A model generated the notes under the pieces. That model was not told the DNA's origin. It saw only the letters and a list, made by a program, of their open reading frames with translations, and ran no database searches. The translations under genes were made by a program, and so were the position numbers. From positions 27,856 to 91,855 of the forward strand of contig NZ_JACJVO010000045.1 of assembly GCF_014212055.1 (NCBI RefSeq): a stretch of DNA of 64,000 nt, given 5' to 3'. Source of the DNA: Cohnella zeiphila (GTDB taxonomy: Bacteria > Bacillota > Bacilli > Paenibacillales > Paenibacillaceae). This document shows, in pieces, positions 53,215 to 63,046 of the stretch; position 1 is the first letter of the stretch; every line of letters begins with the position of its first letter.

Positions 53215-54196
53215 CTTCCGTCAGCTTCAGAAATAGCTCTTCCAACGAAGGAGCCGCCTTATGCACGGCCCTCACGGCAATGCCTTCGCGCACGAACGTC
53301 TCCACCCAGCGGGGCACCGCGTCGTCTTGCATCCGGGTGATGACCGCCCCGGGCATCGAAGCGAGCAGCGCTTCGTCGATCCGATGCTTGCCGTCGCCGA
53401 CCAGCGCGACGTCCGCGCCTTGCGCCAACAAGCTTCGCCCCGCATCCGGCCGATCGAACTGCCAGATCGTATAAGCGCCCGCCTGCCGAACGAGCTCGTT
53501 TACTTCTCCCACCGCGATCACCCGGCCGGCGGCGATGATGGCGACGCGGTCGCACATCAATTGAATCTCGCTCAGCAGATGGCTGGAGATAAGCAAGCTG
53601 AGGCCCTCGTCGGCCAGCTCGCGAATAAATGCCCGCAGCTCTTTGATCCCCTTGGGGTCGAGACCGTTCGTCGGCTCGTCCAGAATGAGCAGCTCGGGCG
53701 AACCGAGCAGCGCCTGGGCGATGCCGAGACGCTGCCGCATGCCGAGCGAATAGGTTTTCACCTTGTCGTGGATCCGCTTGTCCATCCGGACGATCGCCAC
53801 CACTTCCGCGATCCGTTCCCGCGTGATTCCCTCCTGCATCCGCGCGAAATGCTCCAGGTTCTCCCAGCCGGTCAAAAACGGGTACATTTCCGGATTTTCC
53901 ACGATGCAGCCGATATGGCGAAGCGCCCGCTCCGGCCGCCGTTTAACGTCCTCGCCGCAGACGAGCACCCGGCCCGCCGTCGGCCGGATGAGGCCCGTCA
54001 GCATGCGGATCGTCGTCGTTTTGCCGGAGCCGTTCGGCCCGAGAAAGCCGAAAATCTCCCCCGCCCGCACGTCGAACGTCACGTCGCGGATGATCGGCTT
54101 CCGTCCGATCTTCTTGTGCAAGCTTTGGACCGACAAAACGACATCGCGCCCGGACGGGGGCGACGCTTCTGCTTTGTCCTTCGGTCGGTTCTCCAT
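53198..54196 (-). CDS. ABC transporter ATP-binding protein
   Basis: This 332-residue ATPase has Walker A GPNGSGKTTT, Q-loop IVENPEMYPFLTG, signature YSLGMRQRL, Walker B LLILDEPTNGLDP and the H-loop SSHLLSEI. The signature variant SLGMRQR and the C-terminal extension of about 100 residues are typical of ATPases that pair with ABC-2 permeases. It lies 18 bases downstream of the SGNH hydrolase gene and overlaps the permease gene. Confidence 0.92.
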   Translation of the reverse strand: MENRPKDKAEASPPSGRDVVLSVQSLHKKIGRKPIIRDVTFDVRAGEIFGFLGPNGSGKTTTIRMLTGLIRPTAGRVLVCGEDVKRRPERALRHIGCIVENPEMYPFLTGWENLEHFARMQEGITRERIAEVVAIVRMDKRIHDKVKTYSLGMRQRLGIAQALLGSPELLILDEPTNGLDPKGIKELRAFIRELADEGLSLLISSHLLSEIQLMCDRVAIIAAGRVIAVGEVNELVRQAGAYTIWQFDRPDAGRSLLAQGADVALVGDGKHRIDEALLASMPGAVITRMQDDAVPRWVETFVREGIAVRAVHKAAPSLEELFLKLTEGESVG

Positions 54197-54214
54197 CGGG
54201 ACGCTCTCCTTCCG

Positions 54215-55087
54215 CTATTGAAGTGCCTGGACGATGCGGACGGCGATTCGCTGATAGCCCTTGTCGTTCGGATGAAAATGGTCCGACGACAAGTAAGCCG
54301 TTCCGTTGGATTCGAACAGGTCGTAAGTGGGCACTACCGTCATATTCCCGTCAGCCGTGGCGAGCCGGTGCGCATAATCGTTCCATTCCAGCACCGTCTC
54401 GCTGATCGAACGCGCCGCCGTCACGTCGTAGAACGGATTGTACAGGCCGACATAGACGATTCGGGCGTACGGGTTGATCTTGCGCAGCTTCGCGAAAATC
54501 CGGTCCAGCAGCGGCTCCGCCCCCGGCAGCTTCTCCTTGAGCAGCTCCGGCGAGACGTCTCCGCCAAAGGCGACCGAACCGCCGTTCTGCGCGATCTGGA
54601 ACAGGTCGTTGCCGCCGATCGTCATCAGCACGAGATCGGCCTGGGCGATCGATTCTTGAAAGCCCTTCTGGTCGAGCCGGTCGACCAATTGCGCCGCCGT
54701 CAGCCCGTTGACCGCCAAATTGTTGATCAGCTTGACCGGCTTGCCGAGCGTCTTCTGCAGTGAATTGACCGCCGCCTTTACGTAGCCGTCCCCGGTCTCG
54801 TCGCCGGTTCCGCGCGTCAAGGAGTCGCCCAGCGCGGCGACGAGCAGCTGCGGCTTGTCCGCCCAACCGCCGCCGGTCGCTACCGGCGGCGCGGACGGCT
54901 GCGACAGCGCAAGCCCTGCGGAAGGATGCCAAGTATCCCGCAGCGCCCAGACGAAGCCGAGCAGCAGCAGGAGCGAACAGGCGACGGTCGACCAGCCGAG
55001 CGCCGGCCACAGCGCGGACCGTCTTCTTTCGCGCACGGCTTCCGAATCGGAACCGGAGCGCGGTTCCGTCTGCTTCCTTTTCGACAC
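54215..55087 (-). CDS. Membrane-anchored SGNH/GDSL lipase-like hydrolase
   Basis: This 290-residue protein starts at GTG 55087 behind AAGGAGGCCGGAGG. It has a basic N-terminus, one membrane span (ALGWSTVACSLLLLLGFVWA) and an extracellular SGNH domain: GDSLTRGTGDETGDGYV (Ser), the Gly residue block INNLAVNGLTAAQLVDRL, GGND, and the catalytic DHFHPNDKGYQ near the end. It resembles the YpmR branch of Bacillus. Such enzymes cut or move acyl groups; the substrate is unknown. It is the first gene of a probable three-gene operon with the ABC transporter (18-base gap). Confidence 0.85.
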   Translation of the reverse strand: MSKRKQTEPRSGSDSEAVRERRRSALWPALGWSTVACSLLLLLGFVWALRDTWHPSAGLALSQPSAPPVATGGGWADKPQLLVAALGDSLTRGTGDETGDGYVKAAVNSLQKTLGKPVKLINNLAVNGLTAAQLVDRLDQKGFQESIAQADLVLMTIGGNDLFQIAQNGGSVAFGGDVSPELLKEKLPGAEPLLDRIFAKLRKINPYARIVYVGLYNPFYDVTAARSISETVLEWNDYAHRLATADGNMTVVPTYDLFESNGTAYLSSDHFHPNDKGYQRIAVRIVQALQ

Positions 55088-55284
55088 CCTCCGGCCTCCT
55101 TCGGGATTGAAGCCAAAATTTCTTCTATTCACGATAACGCTTCTGACGGCAATTTTCAAATTCGGACGATCGGCTGCGAGAGAGCTGCGTCTGCCGAAGC
55201 TTATGCAGCCGATCGCATCGCCCGCAGATCCGCCAATGCTTAGATTTCTATCATTACCCTAATGGGCTGTTGCAGACATCGTCA

Positions 55285-55364
55285 AAGAAGGCTGTTTAAA
55301 CGCCTACATCTGCGGGTATGCGAAGAAAAGTGCCGAAGAAGGCTGTTTAACCGACTTCTTCGGC
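55285..55364. repeat. Direct repeat with 51-bp offset and a perfect hairpin
   Basis: AAGAAGGCTGTTTAA occurs at 55285-55299 and 55336-55350, exactly 51 bases apart. The second copy lies in a hairpin with perfect ten-base arms GCCGAAGAAG (55332-55341) and CTTCTTCGGC (55355-55364). The 339-base stretch between the SGNH gene start and the end of the ABC gene holds this, the SGNH gene promoter region and a terminator; I see no gene in it. Confidence 0.6.
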
Positions 55365-55367
55365 GAC

Positions 55368-55408
55368 AAAAATAATCGCCCCCGCTTCCTTTTGGAAAGC
55401 GGGGGCGA
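55368..55408 (-). terminator. Intrinsic terminator after the heterodimeric ABC exporter genes
   Basis: TCGCCCCCGCTT and AAGCGGGGGCGA form a perfect 12-base stem (55376-55408), followed on the minus strand by ATTATTTTTG. It lies just past the stop of the second exporter gene. Confidence 0.82.
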
Positions 55409-55426
55409 AGGGCGTCAGGCAGTTGG

Positions 55427-57229
55427 TCAAGCCGACAAGAAGCGGTACTGCGCGTCGATCAGGCCGCGATAATAGCCGCCGTCCAGACGCATGAGCTGCT
55501 CGTGGTTGCCCTGCTCGACGATGACGCCGTGGTCGAGCACGACGATCAGGTCGGCATGGCGAATCGTCGACAGCCGGTGCGCCACGATGAACGAGGTGCG
55601 GTTCTCGAGCAGCGTGCCGAGCGCCTCCTGGATGCGGAGCTCGGTCTCGGTGTCGATGCTGGCCGTCGCTTCGTCCAGGACGAGAATGCGCGGATCGGCG
55701 AGCAGCGCCCGCGCGAACGACAGCAGCTGGCGCTGTCCCATCGACAGCGCGCTCCCGCGCTCCTGCACCTCGGTGTCGTAGCCGTCCGGCAGCTGCGAGA
55801 TGAAGTCGTGCGCGCGGACCGCGCGGGCCGCCGCTTCCACTTCGGCGTCGGAGGCATCGGGACGCGCATAGCGAATGTTGTCCCGGATCGTTCCCGAGAA
55901 GATAAACGTGTCCTGCATGACGATGCCGATCTGCGAGCGCAGGCTGTCCAGCGTCACGTCGCGCACGTCGACGCCGTCCAGCAGCACGCGGCCTTCGACC
56001 GTGTCGTAGAAACGGCAGAGCAGGTTGACGATCGTGCTTTTGCCGGAGCCGGTGTGGCCGACCAGCGCGACGGTCATTCCCGGCTTGATGTCGAGATCGA
56101 TGCCTTTGAGCGCCGGACGATCGGGTTCGTAGCCGAACACGACGTTGTCGAAGCGCACATGCCCTTGAATGTTCGGCAGACCGACCGCGTCCGGCTTCTC
56201 GGCGACGATCGGCTTCTCGTCCATGTACTCGAAGATCCGTTCGGCGGAGGACATGGAGATGAGCAGCTGGGAGTACATCTGCCCCAGCCGGTTGATCGGC
56301 TCCCAGAAGTAGCTGACGTACGTTATGAAGGCGACGAGCAAACCGACGGTCATGCCTTCGAAGCGGATCAGATGCGTGCCGTAGAGCAGCAGTATGAGCG
56401 TGCCGACGGCGGACGTCACTTCGATGACCGGGCCGAACACCTGGTTGAGCGCCGAAGCGAAGTTCCACGACCGGATATTGCTGCTGTTCATATCTTCGAA
56501 AAAGCCGATGTTCTCTTTTTCCTGCGCGAACGCCTGGGTGACCCGGATCCCCTGAATGCTCTCGTTGAGGTGGGAATTGATCCGCGACTGCTTGATGCGC
56601 ACCGTCTGCCAGGCGAATCGGATCCGCTTGCGCAGCGCCGAAGAGACGATGAACATGAGCGGAACCGTCACCATTACCGCCAAGCCGAGCTTGAATTGCA
56701 TGAGCAGCAAGATCACGACGATGCCGATGAGCTGCGCGATGTCGATGACGGAGTTGATGACGCCGTTGGTGAACAAATCCTGCAAGGCGTTGACATCGTT
56801 CGTCACCCGTACGAGCACCGAGCCGGCGGGCCGCTTGTCGAAGAACCGGAACGACAATCCTTGAATATGCTTGAACAGCGCCGTTCGCAGGTCGGTGATG
56901 ACGTTTTGCCCGATGACGTTCGTCTGCTCGATCGTGTATCGCTGCGCCCACCAGCGCAGTCCGTACATGGCCAGCATCGCCGCGGCAATGCCGAGCAGCA
57001 GCGGAACGCTGCCCTGCCCGTTCTTCGGATCGATCGCGCGGTCGATCGCGACGCTCATCAGGAACGGAATCGCCAGCTTGGTCATCATGCCGAATACCGT
57101 CATGACGATGGCGACGCGGGTCGCCGCCGCGCGATACGGCTTGATATAAGTGAACAGGCGCGTCATGGACGCCCAGTTGAAGCTTTTGAGAATGACTTCG
57201 TCGTCCTGGTACTGAAACTTCCGGCTCAT
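55427..57229 (-). CDS. ABC exporter half-transporter with canonical ATPase site (subunit 2)
   Basis: This 600-residue half-transporter has an N-terminal six-span domain (from about residue 30 to 320) and a C-terminal ATPase with Walker A GHTGSGKST, signature LSMGQRQLLSFARAL, Walker B LVLDEATASID with the catalytic Glu, and the H-loop AHRLSTIRH. The signature Gly-Gly is changed to Ser-Met, and the partner gene has Asp for the catalytic Glu, which is the BmrCD/TM287-288 pattern of one good and one degenerate ATP site. Start ATG 57229 overlaps the stop of the partner as ATGA. A drug or lipid substrate is likely from family knowledge, not from this sequence. Confidence 0.93.
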   Translation of the reverse strand: MSRKFQYQDDEVILKSFNWASMTRLFTYIKPYRAAATRVAIVMTVFGMMTKLAIPFLMSVAIDRAIDPKNGQGSVPLLLGIAAAMLAMYGLRWWAQRYTIEQTNVIGQNVITDLRTALFKHIQGLSFRFFDKRPAGSVLVRVTNDVNALQDLFTNGVINSVIDIAQLIGIVVILLLMQFKLGLAVMVTVPLMFIVSSALRKRIRFAWQTVRIKQSRINSHLNESIQGIRVTQAFAQEKENIGFFEDMNSSNIRSWNFASALNQVFGPVIEVTSAVGTLILLLYGTHLIRFEGMTVGLLVAFITYVSYFWEPINRLGQMYSQLLISMSSAERIFEYMDEKPIVAEKPDAVGLPNIQGHVRFDNVVFGYEPDRPALKGIDLDIKPGMTVALVGHTGSGKSTIVNLLCRFYDTVEGRVLLDGVDVRDVTLDSLRSQIGIVMQDTFIFSGTIRDNIRYARPDASDAEVEAAARAVRAHDFISQLPDGYDTEVQERGSALSMGQRQLLSFARALLADPRILVLDEATASIDTETELRIQEALGTLLENRTSFIVAHRLSTIRHADLIVVLDHGVIVEQGNHEQLMRLDGGYYRGLIDAQYRFLSA

Positions 57230-59007
57230 CCGCTCACCCGCCTTTCTCCCGCCGGTTCCCATTCGTCCGGCCGGTCCGCGTACTGCGTCCGGTACGTCTC
57301 CCGGTAAAGTCCGGGCTGCCGCACCAATTGCTCATGCTTGCCGCGCTGGATCACATGCCCGCGGTCCAGCACGACGATCTCGTCCGCGTGACGCAGCGAG
57401 GAGATGCGGTGAGCAATGACGAACGTCGTCCGTCCGGCCATCACCTTGCGTAGCGACTGCTGGATGACATGCTCCGTCTCCATGTCGAGCGCGCTGGTCG
57501 AATCGTCCAGAATGAGAATTTTCGGCTTCAGCAGCAGCGCGCGCGCGATGGCGATCCGCTGCTTTTGACCGCCGGACAGCCCCATTCCCCGTTCGCCGAC
57601 GATCGTCTCGTAGCCGAGCGGCAGCTCCATGATGAAATCGTGCGCCTGCGCCAGCTTCGCCGCCTCCACGATCTCTTCGTCGGTCGCTTCCGAGCGGCCG
57701 TACGCGATATTTTCCCGGATCGTCGTCGAGAACAGGAACGATTCCTGGAAGACGATCGCGGCTTGGCGGCGCAAGCTTTCCAGCTCCAGGTGGCGGATAT
57801 CGACGCCGTCCAGCGTAATCGCCCCTTCGCCGACATCGTAAGCGCGAAGCAGCAGCTGAACGACGGTCGATTTGCCCGACCCCGTTCCGCCGAGCAGGCC
57901 GATGACCGATCCCGCCGGCGCGTCGAGATCGAACCCGAGCAAGGCCGACGGCAGCTCTTCGTGGTTCGGATAGCGGAAGCTGACGTCGTGGAATTTCACA
58001 TGTCCCTGGACGTCGCCGTCGTTCAGGACGAGCGGATGCTCCGGGTTGCGGATCGAGACAGGCTTGTTCAACAGCTCCATCAGCCGTTCGCCCGCCGCTT
58101 TGGACTGGGTGTAGTTGTTGATCTGAAAACCGAGCTGCCAGAGCGGCGCGACGATCATCCCGAGCATCCCGTTCAGCGCGACCAGATCGCCGAGGCTGAG
58201 CGAGTGGTGAATGACCCGGATGCCTCCGACGAGCAGCAGCAGCGCGACGCTCAGGTTGGCCACGAACTCGATGACGGGAAAATATTTCGCCCAGACATCC
58301 GCCAAAGCGAGATAGTTGTCGCGATAATCCGCATTGCCCTTCTCGAATTTCTTCATTTCATGCTTTTCGCTGGCGAACGACTTGACGGTGCGCACGCCCA
58401 TGATGTTCTCCTGCACGCTGACGGTCAGCCGGCCGACCGAGGCGCGGATCGAACGGAACACCGGGTGTATGTTCAGCTCGAAGCGGATCGCGATGAAGCT
58501 GAGAACCGGAATAAGCGCTAACGTCATGAGCATCAGCGGCCAATCGATGGTGCCCATCATGGCAAATCCGAAAATGACGAGAAACGCGGTGTTGAGCAGT
58601 TGGGCAAAGCCGAATCCGATGAAGTTGCGGATTCCTTCGATGTCCGCGGTGAGCCGGGACATCAGATCCCCCGTGCGGGCGGAATCGTAGAACGAGAACG
58701 GCAGCACCTGCAGCTTCTCGTAGCAGGCGTTGCGCAGCCGGTAGGCGACCCGGTTCCCCAGCCGTCCGCCGCAGAAGCCGTGTACGTACTGGCAGCTCGC
58801 CTTGATGATGACGATGCCGACCGCGAGCAGCGCCAGCCCGACCAGCCCTTCATACTTGCCGGGTACGATCATGTCGTCGATCAGCACGCCGATCAGCCTT
58901 GGATAGACCAAGCCGAGCGCCGTAGCGGCGGCGAGCCCCAATACCGCCCCCACCAGGAATCCTTTGTCTTGCCAAAAAAACTGTTTCAAACCGCGGAATA
59001 CGTTCAA
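57226..59007 (-). CDS. ABC exporter half-transporter with degenerate ATPase site (subunit 1)
   Basis: This 593-residue half-transporter has six membrane spans and an ATPase domain with Walker A GGTGSGKST, signature LSGGQKQRIAIARAL and Walker B ILILDDSTSALD, where the catalytic Glu is replaced by Asp. This marks the subunit that carries the non-hydrolysing site in heterodimeric exporters. The start is TTG 59007, ten bases after GGAGG. It is directly followed, with ATGA overlap, by subunit 2; a terminator ends the pair. The 262 bases upstream, up to the dynamin gene, show no gene. Confidence 0.93.
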   Translation of the reverse strand: MNVFRGLKQFFWQDKGFLVGAVLGLAAATALGLVYPRLIGVLIDDMIVPGKYEGLVGLALLAVGIVIIKASCQYVHGFCGGRLGNRVAYRLRNACYEKLQVLPFSFYDSARTGDLMSRLTADIEGIRNFIGFGFAQLLNTAFLVIFGFAMMGTIDWPLMLMTLALIPVLSFIAIRFELNIHPVFRSIRASVGRLTVSVQENIMGVRTVKSFASEKHEMKKFEKGNADYRDNYLALADVWAKYFPVIEFVANLSVALLLLVGGIRVIHHSLSLGDLVALNGMLGMIVAPLWQLGFQINNYTQSKAAGERLMELLNKPVSIRNPEHPLVLNDGDVQGHVKFHDVSFRYPNHEELPSALLGFDLDAPAGSVIGLLGGTGSGKSTVVQLLLRAYDVGEGAITLDGVDIRHLELESLRRQAAIVFQESFLFSTTIRENIAYGRSEATDEEIVEAAKLAQAHDFIMELPLGYETIVGERGMGLSGGQKQRIAIARALLLKPKILILDDSTSALDMETEHVIQQSLRKVMAGRTTFVIAHRISSLRHADEIVVLDRGHVIQRGKHEQLVRQPGLYRETYRTQYADRPDEWEPAGERRVSG

Positions 59008-59269
59008 CTGATGTCAGCCCTCCCGACGTTCGATTACGACGGAAGCATAACAGGAAGCTCTCCCCCCTTCAAACGGCGTGAGGCTGTATATCGGCCCTTC
59101 AGCAAGGGAGACCGTGTTCCAGCTCGCCGATTCCCGGATCTATCTCCCAAATCGTCCTGTATTCTCCCCCTTATCCGCAACCGGAGCCTTAAAATTATGA
59201 AAATGAAGGCAATCATGTAAAAAGGCTCCCCCACACCGTCGTAACGATGCAGGAAAGCCGAATTCAGGT

Positions 59270-62200
59270 TCATACGATCGCTGGGAAAGAAAGCGGAATA
59301 TTTCCTTTTTGCAAATTTGTCCACGCCTGTCGAATTTCCGCGAGCTGCCGCTCTTCTCCCGGCTGGCGCATCGACTCCTCGAGCCCCGCCGCGTACTCCG
59401 CCAGCTCCGCCGCCGCCGCGTCCGCGGCCTTGCCGAGTTCGTTCCGGAACGACTTGACCGCTTCGTCTCCCCAACGCTCCCGGACACCGCTCAACCAACC
59501 GTCGGCGAACCGCAGCAGCTCCGTCTCCAGTTCGTCGCGCAGTACGGCTTTCCCGTCCTTCTCGAAAAAATATTTCGGATTGCGGAAAGCGCTCCAGAGG
59601 CGCTTCGGCTCCATGGCCGGCCCGTCTGCGAACGGTTCGTCCGCGGTCAGCGCAAGCTCCGGCCGAGGAAGCGGCGCAGGCTCGAAGCCTTCGAGAGAGG
59701 CGGCTTCCGCTTCTTTCCGGACCCGTTCGGCCACGAGCCGGGCCAGCTGGTTCTCCATCCTCAGGCCGGCTGCGCGCAGCTCCTGGAGCAGATCCTCTCC
59801 GACGCTTCGCTTCAGATCCGCCCAGCACGCCTGCAGCAGCTTTTTGAGATCGCGGCCGTCGTCCTGGAGCACCGAAGGGTGGAACGCGTTCATAAAGTGC
59901 TCCCCGAACCGGAATTTGACCCGCTGACGCAGATGGAACAGCTGCTCTCCGAGCTCCTGGAGCAGCGGCTGCACGGCCGTCTCGCCGAGCGAGGAACGCA
60001 GCCGTTCGCTCAGGCCGGCCGCTTGGTCCAGCAGGCGGCGCTTGCGCGCAAGCCGGGTCGACGCGTCTTCGCTTGCCGCGCCCAGCAGATGGTCCAGCAT
60101 GCCGCCTAGCCGCTCCAGCTCCTTGCGTGCCGCTTCCGCCGCCAGACCGCCCAGTTCGTCTTCCGCGAACGTTCGGAACGACGCCTCGAAGGCGGCAAGC
60201 CCCGACGCGTCCAATCCCTCTTGCGATCCGCTTCGCTTGGCTTCCAGACCGCGCAGGCTGGAGACGGGGTATAGCCGGGGCTTGCGGATGCCGTGCTTCA
60301 GGAGCTGGCCCTCCACGTGCGCGACGACGCCCGCCAGCTCCGCCTCCGAGGCAGCCAGATCGGCGGCGTTGATGACGAAAAACATTTTGTCAAGCTCGAA
60401 CGCGTCCTTGACGCTGCCGAGCTGGTTCAGGAAAGCGCGGTCGGCCTCGGTGAACGCGTGGTTGTAGTAAGTGACGAACAGCACCGCGTCCGCGTCCTTG
60501 ATATATTGGAACGCGACTCCCGTATGCCTCGCGTTGATCGAATCCGCTCCCGGCGTGTCGACGAGCACCGCTCCGCTGCGCGTGAGCGGCGAGTCGACAT
60601 GAAGGTCTGCCGAGGCGACGAAGCAGGACGCTTCCTCTTCCGCGACGTAACGGCGGTACTCCGCTTCCTCGGCGCGCAGCTCGCGGCCGAGCAGCTCCCC
60701 GTAGCGGGGCCAGCCGGACGCCGCCGCCTGCAGGAACGCCAGGTGCGGACGGCCGCGCGGGTGCAGGTCGTCCGGCGATAAACCGCCGGCCAGCTTCAGC
60801 AGCGCGGCCATATCGTCTCCGGCCGACGCGATCGCGTCCGCGGCGAGCCCAAGCCGCTCCAGCGAATGCCGCACGTCTTCCAGCATCGCCTCGGAAGATT
60901 TCATGCGAATCAGCGCCGTGCCGTGCGGATAGCCTTCCTCCGGGTTGGGCGCGACCACGCGATTGATCGTCGCCGTCGTCGGGTTCGGCGATACCGGCAG
61001 CGCGGGCAATCCGACGAGCGCGTTGGCGAACGAAGATTTGCCGGCGCTGAAGGCGCCGAACAAGGCGATCGTGAACCGGTTCCGGCGCAGGCGCTCCGCC
61101 TTCTCCTTCAGGCCCGCCGCCTGCTTGCGCATCGACGGCACCGGCGCGAGCAGCGCCGCGCCTTGCTCCAGCAGGTCCGCGGCCGCGCTCTGCGGGCTGC
61201 GCCGCTCCGGCGCCTCGACTTCCGCCTCGGCGGCGGGGGCACCGGCCGCGGCCGAGACTTGCCCGGCAGCTCCGCCGAGAGTGGCAGCATCGGCTCGAGC
61301 CTCCACCTCCGTCGAAGCCCCGCTTCCGGCCCCGGTCTCTGCCGGCACCGGCTGCCCCTGCGGCGCCGGCGGAACCGGCAGCGCCGGGTGCGCCTCCGCG
61401 CTCTCCGGCCGCGCCGGCAGCAGCGCCAACAGCCTCGCTTCGGCGTCCCGCGCCTGCTCTTCCAGAGCGGCGAGACCGGCCGCCGCCTCCTGGCGCTCGG
61501 ACAGCTCCGCCAGCTCCTCGCCGAGCTCCGACGCCTCGGCCTGCCTTCTCGGCCCGCGCCGCTCGTCGAACGCGGCGGCCAGCCGCAGCGCTTCCCGGCG
61601 CACCGACGCCTTCAGCTCGGCCCCGAACTCCGCCGCGACATGGAGCGTCGCCTGGCCGTCCGCTCCCGTCCCCGGCTTCACCCGGCCGCGCAGCTCCTCG
61701 GCCGTCGCGCCCTTGAACGCGGCCGCCAGCTCCGACTCCAACGCTTCGCCTTCAAACCCGGCGTCCGCCGCCTCTTCCCGCAGCATCGTCAGAACGTGCG
61801 CGTGGACGTTCGCGTCGAGCTGCCGGTTCAGATCGGCCGCCAGTTCCTCCCAGCGCCGCTTGCGCTCCGCCTCCGTCTTCGCCGCTCCGCCGAACCAGCC
61901 GCCCGCCTTGAAGTTCGGCTGCGCGCTCTCCAGCACCTCGCGCACGCGCTCCCGCGTCTCCGCGGGCGTAATTCCCGCGTTCGCGAGCAGCGGCTCCAGC
62001 CGCTCCCGGAACGCCTCCAAGCGCTTATCGCCTGCGCTTCGCACCGCCGCGATGCGCTCTTCCAGCTCCGCCCGCTCCGCCGCCAGCTTCGCGGCTTCGT
62101 CCGTCCCGCCGGCCCGTTCGGCCAGCCGCTCCCTCTCGGCGGCATGCTTCTGCCGCTCGAATTCGCGGAATTGCTCGGCCAAGTACCGGGCCGACCGCTC

Positions 62201-63046
62201 GGCGCTCTGCAGCAGCAGCGGCTCCCGCAGCGGCTTCAGGCCTTCAATGACGCCGAGCAGCTCGCGCCATTGCGAGAGCGGATGCCCCGGCTCCCGGAGC
62301 GACAGGAACAGCACGCCCGCCGGCTCGATGCGCCAATTCGCCAGCGCCTGGTCCAGGCCCTCGCGGAACTTCGCGAACGTCACTTCCTCCTCGCGGTGCT
62401 TGTCGATCATATTGACGAGCAAGTAAGTCGGCTTGCCCCAACGGTGAAGCATTCGGAGGAAGCGGAAGTTGACCTCCGACAGCACATGGTTATAGTCGCT
62501 CACGAAAAACACCACGTCCGCCAGATGAAGCGCCGACTCCGTCGCCGCCCGGTGGCCGCCGTCCGTCGAATCGACTCCCGGCGTATCGACGAGCGCCGTC
62601 TTCCCTTCCAGCAGCGGCACCGGATAGGTGACGTCGATCGCCGCCACCCCTTCGCCGTCGATCGCCAGCTCGCTCAGACGCTCGACCGGCAAATCCGGCG
62701 TGACGGTCGTCGTTCCGTCCTTCGCGCGGAAGACGACTTGGGCCGCCGCTTCCCCGCTGCGCACGGTCACGACGTTGGCCGTCGTCGGAATCGGCGAGGA
62801 CGGCAGCAGCTCGGCGCCGATCAGCGCGTTGACGAGCGTCGACTTGCCGGCCGAGAAGTGACCGCAGAAAGCGAGCGTCAGCAGCCCTTTTTTCAGTTTC
62901 TCCGCGAGCTCTTCATATTTCGCCTGCTGGACTTCGTCTCCGGCCGCTCCTGCGAATTCCGCCATTCGGCGCAGGGCATCCCCATAAGCTTCGATCTCAT
63001 CGCCCCTCACTTCTGCGGGCGAACTTTGCGTTTCTCTGGCTGTCAT
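59270..63046 (-). CDS. dynA: Bacterial dynamin with two GTPase domains
   Basis: This 1258-residue protein consists of two dynamin units fused head to tail, as in DynA (YpbR) of Bacillus subtilis (1193 residues). The first unit has the P-loop CGHFSAGKST at residues 61-70 and DTPGVDS; the second has GAFSAGKSS near residue 665 and DTPGADS, followed by NAAD. Between them are long coiled-coil stretches and a Pro/Ala/Gly-rich linker (about 560-610). DynA joins membranes and protects against phage and membrane stress. ATG 63046 follows GGAGGCACCAACGA and overlaps the nth stop as ATGA. Confidence 0.93.
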   Translation of the reverse strand: MTARETQSSPAEVRGDEIEAYGDALRRMAEFAGAAGDEVQQAKYEELAEKLKKGLLTLAFCGHFSAGKSTLVNALIGAELLPSSPIPTTANVVTVRSGEAAAQVVFRAKDGTTTVTPDLPVERLSELAIDGEGVAAIDVTYPVPLLEGKTALVDTPGVDSTDGGHRAATESALHLADVVFFVSDYNHVLSEVNFRFLRMLHRWGKPTYLLVNMIDKHREEEVTFAKFREGLDQALANWRIEPAGVLFLSLREPGHPLSQWRELLGVIEGLKPLREPLLLQSAERSARYLAEQFREFERQKHAAERERLAERAGGTDEAAKLAAERAELEERIAAVRSAGDKRLEAFRERLEPLLANAGITPAETRERVREVLESAQPNFKAGGWFGGAAKTEAERKRRWEELAADLNRQLDANVHAHVLTMLREEAADAGFEGEALESELAAAFKGATAEELRGRVKPGTGADGQATLHVAAEFGAELKASVRREALRLAAAFDERRGPRRQAEASELGEELAELSERQEAAAGLAALEEQARDAEARLLALLPARPESAEAHPALPVPPAPQGQPVPAETGAGSGASTEVEARADAATLGGAAGQVSAAAGAPAAEAEVEAPERRSPQSAAADLLEQGAALLAPVPSMRKQAAGLKEKAERLRRNRFTIALFGAFSAGKSSFANALVGLPALPVSPNPTTATINRVVAPNPEEGYPHGTALIRMKSSEAMLEDVRHSLERLGLAADAIASAGDDMAALLKLAGGLSPDDLHPRGRPHLAFLQAAASGWPRYGELLGRELRAEEAEYRRYVAEEEASCFVASADLHVDSPLTRSGAVLVDTPGADSINARHTGVAFQYIKDADAVLFVTYYNHAFTEADRAFLNQLGSVKDAFELDKMFFVINAADLAASEAELAGVVAHVEGQLLKHGIRKPRLYPVSSLRGLEAKRSGSQEGLDASGLAAFEASFRTFAEDELGGLAAEAARKELERLGGMLDHLLGAASEDASTRLARKRRLLDQAAGLSERLRSSLGETAVQPLLQELGEQLFHLRQRVKFRFGEHFMNAFHPSVLQDDGRDLKKLLQACWADLKRSVGEDLLQELRAAGLRMENQLARLVAERVRKEAEAASLEGFEPAPLPRPELALTADEPFADGPAMEPKRLWSAFRNPKYFFEKDGKAVLRDELETELLRFADGWLSGVRERWGDEAVKSFRNELGKAADAAAAELAEYAAGLEESMRQPGEERQLAEIRQAWTNLQKGNIPLSFPAIV

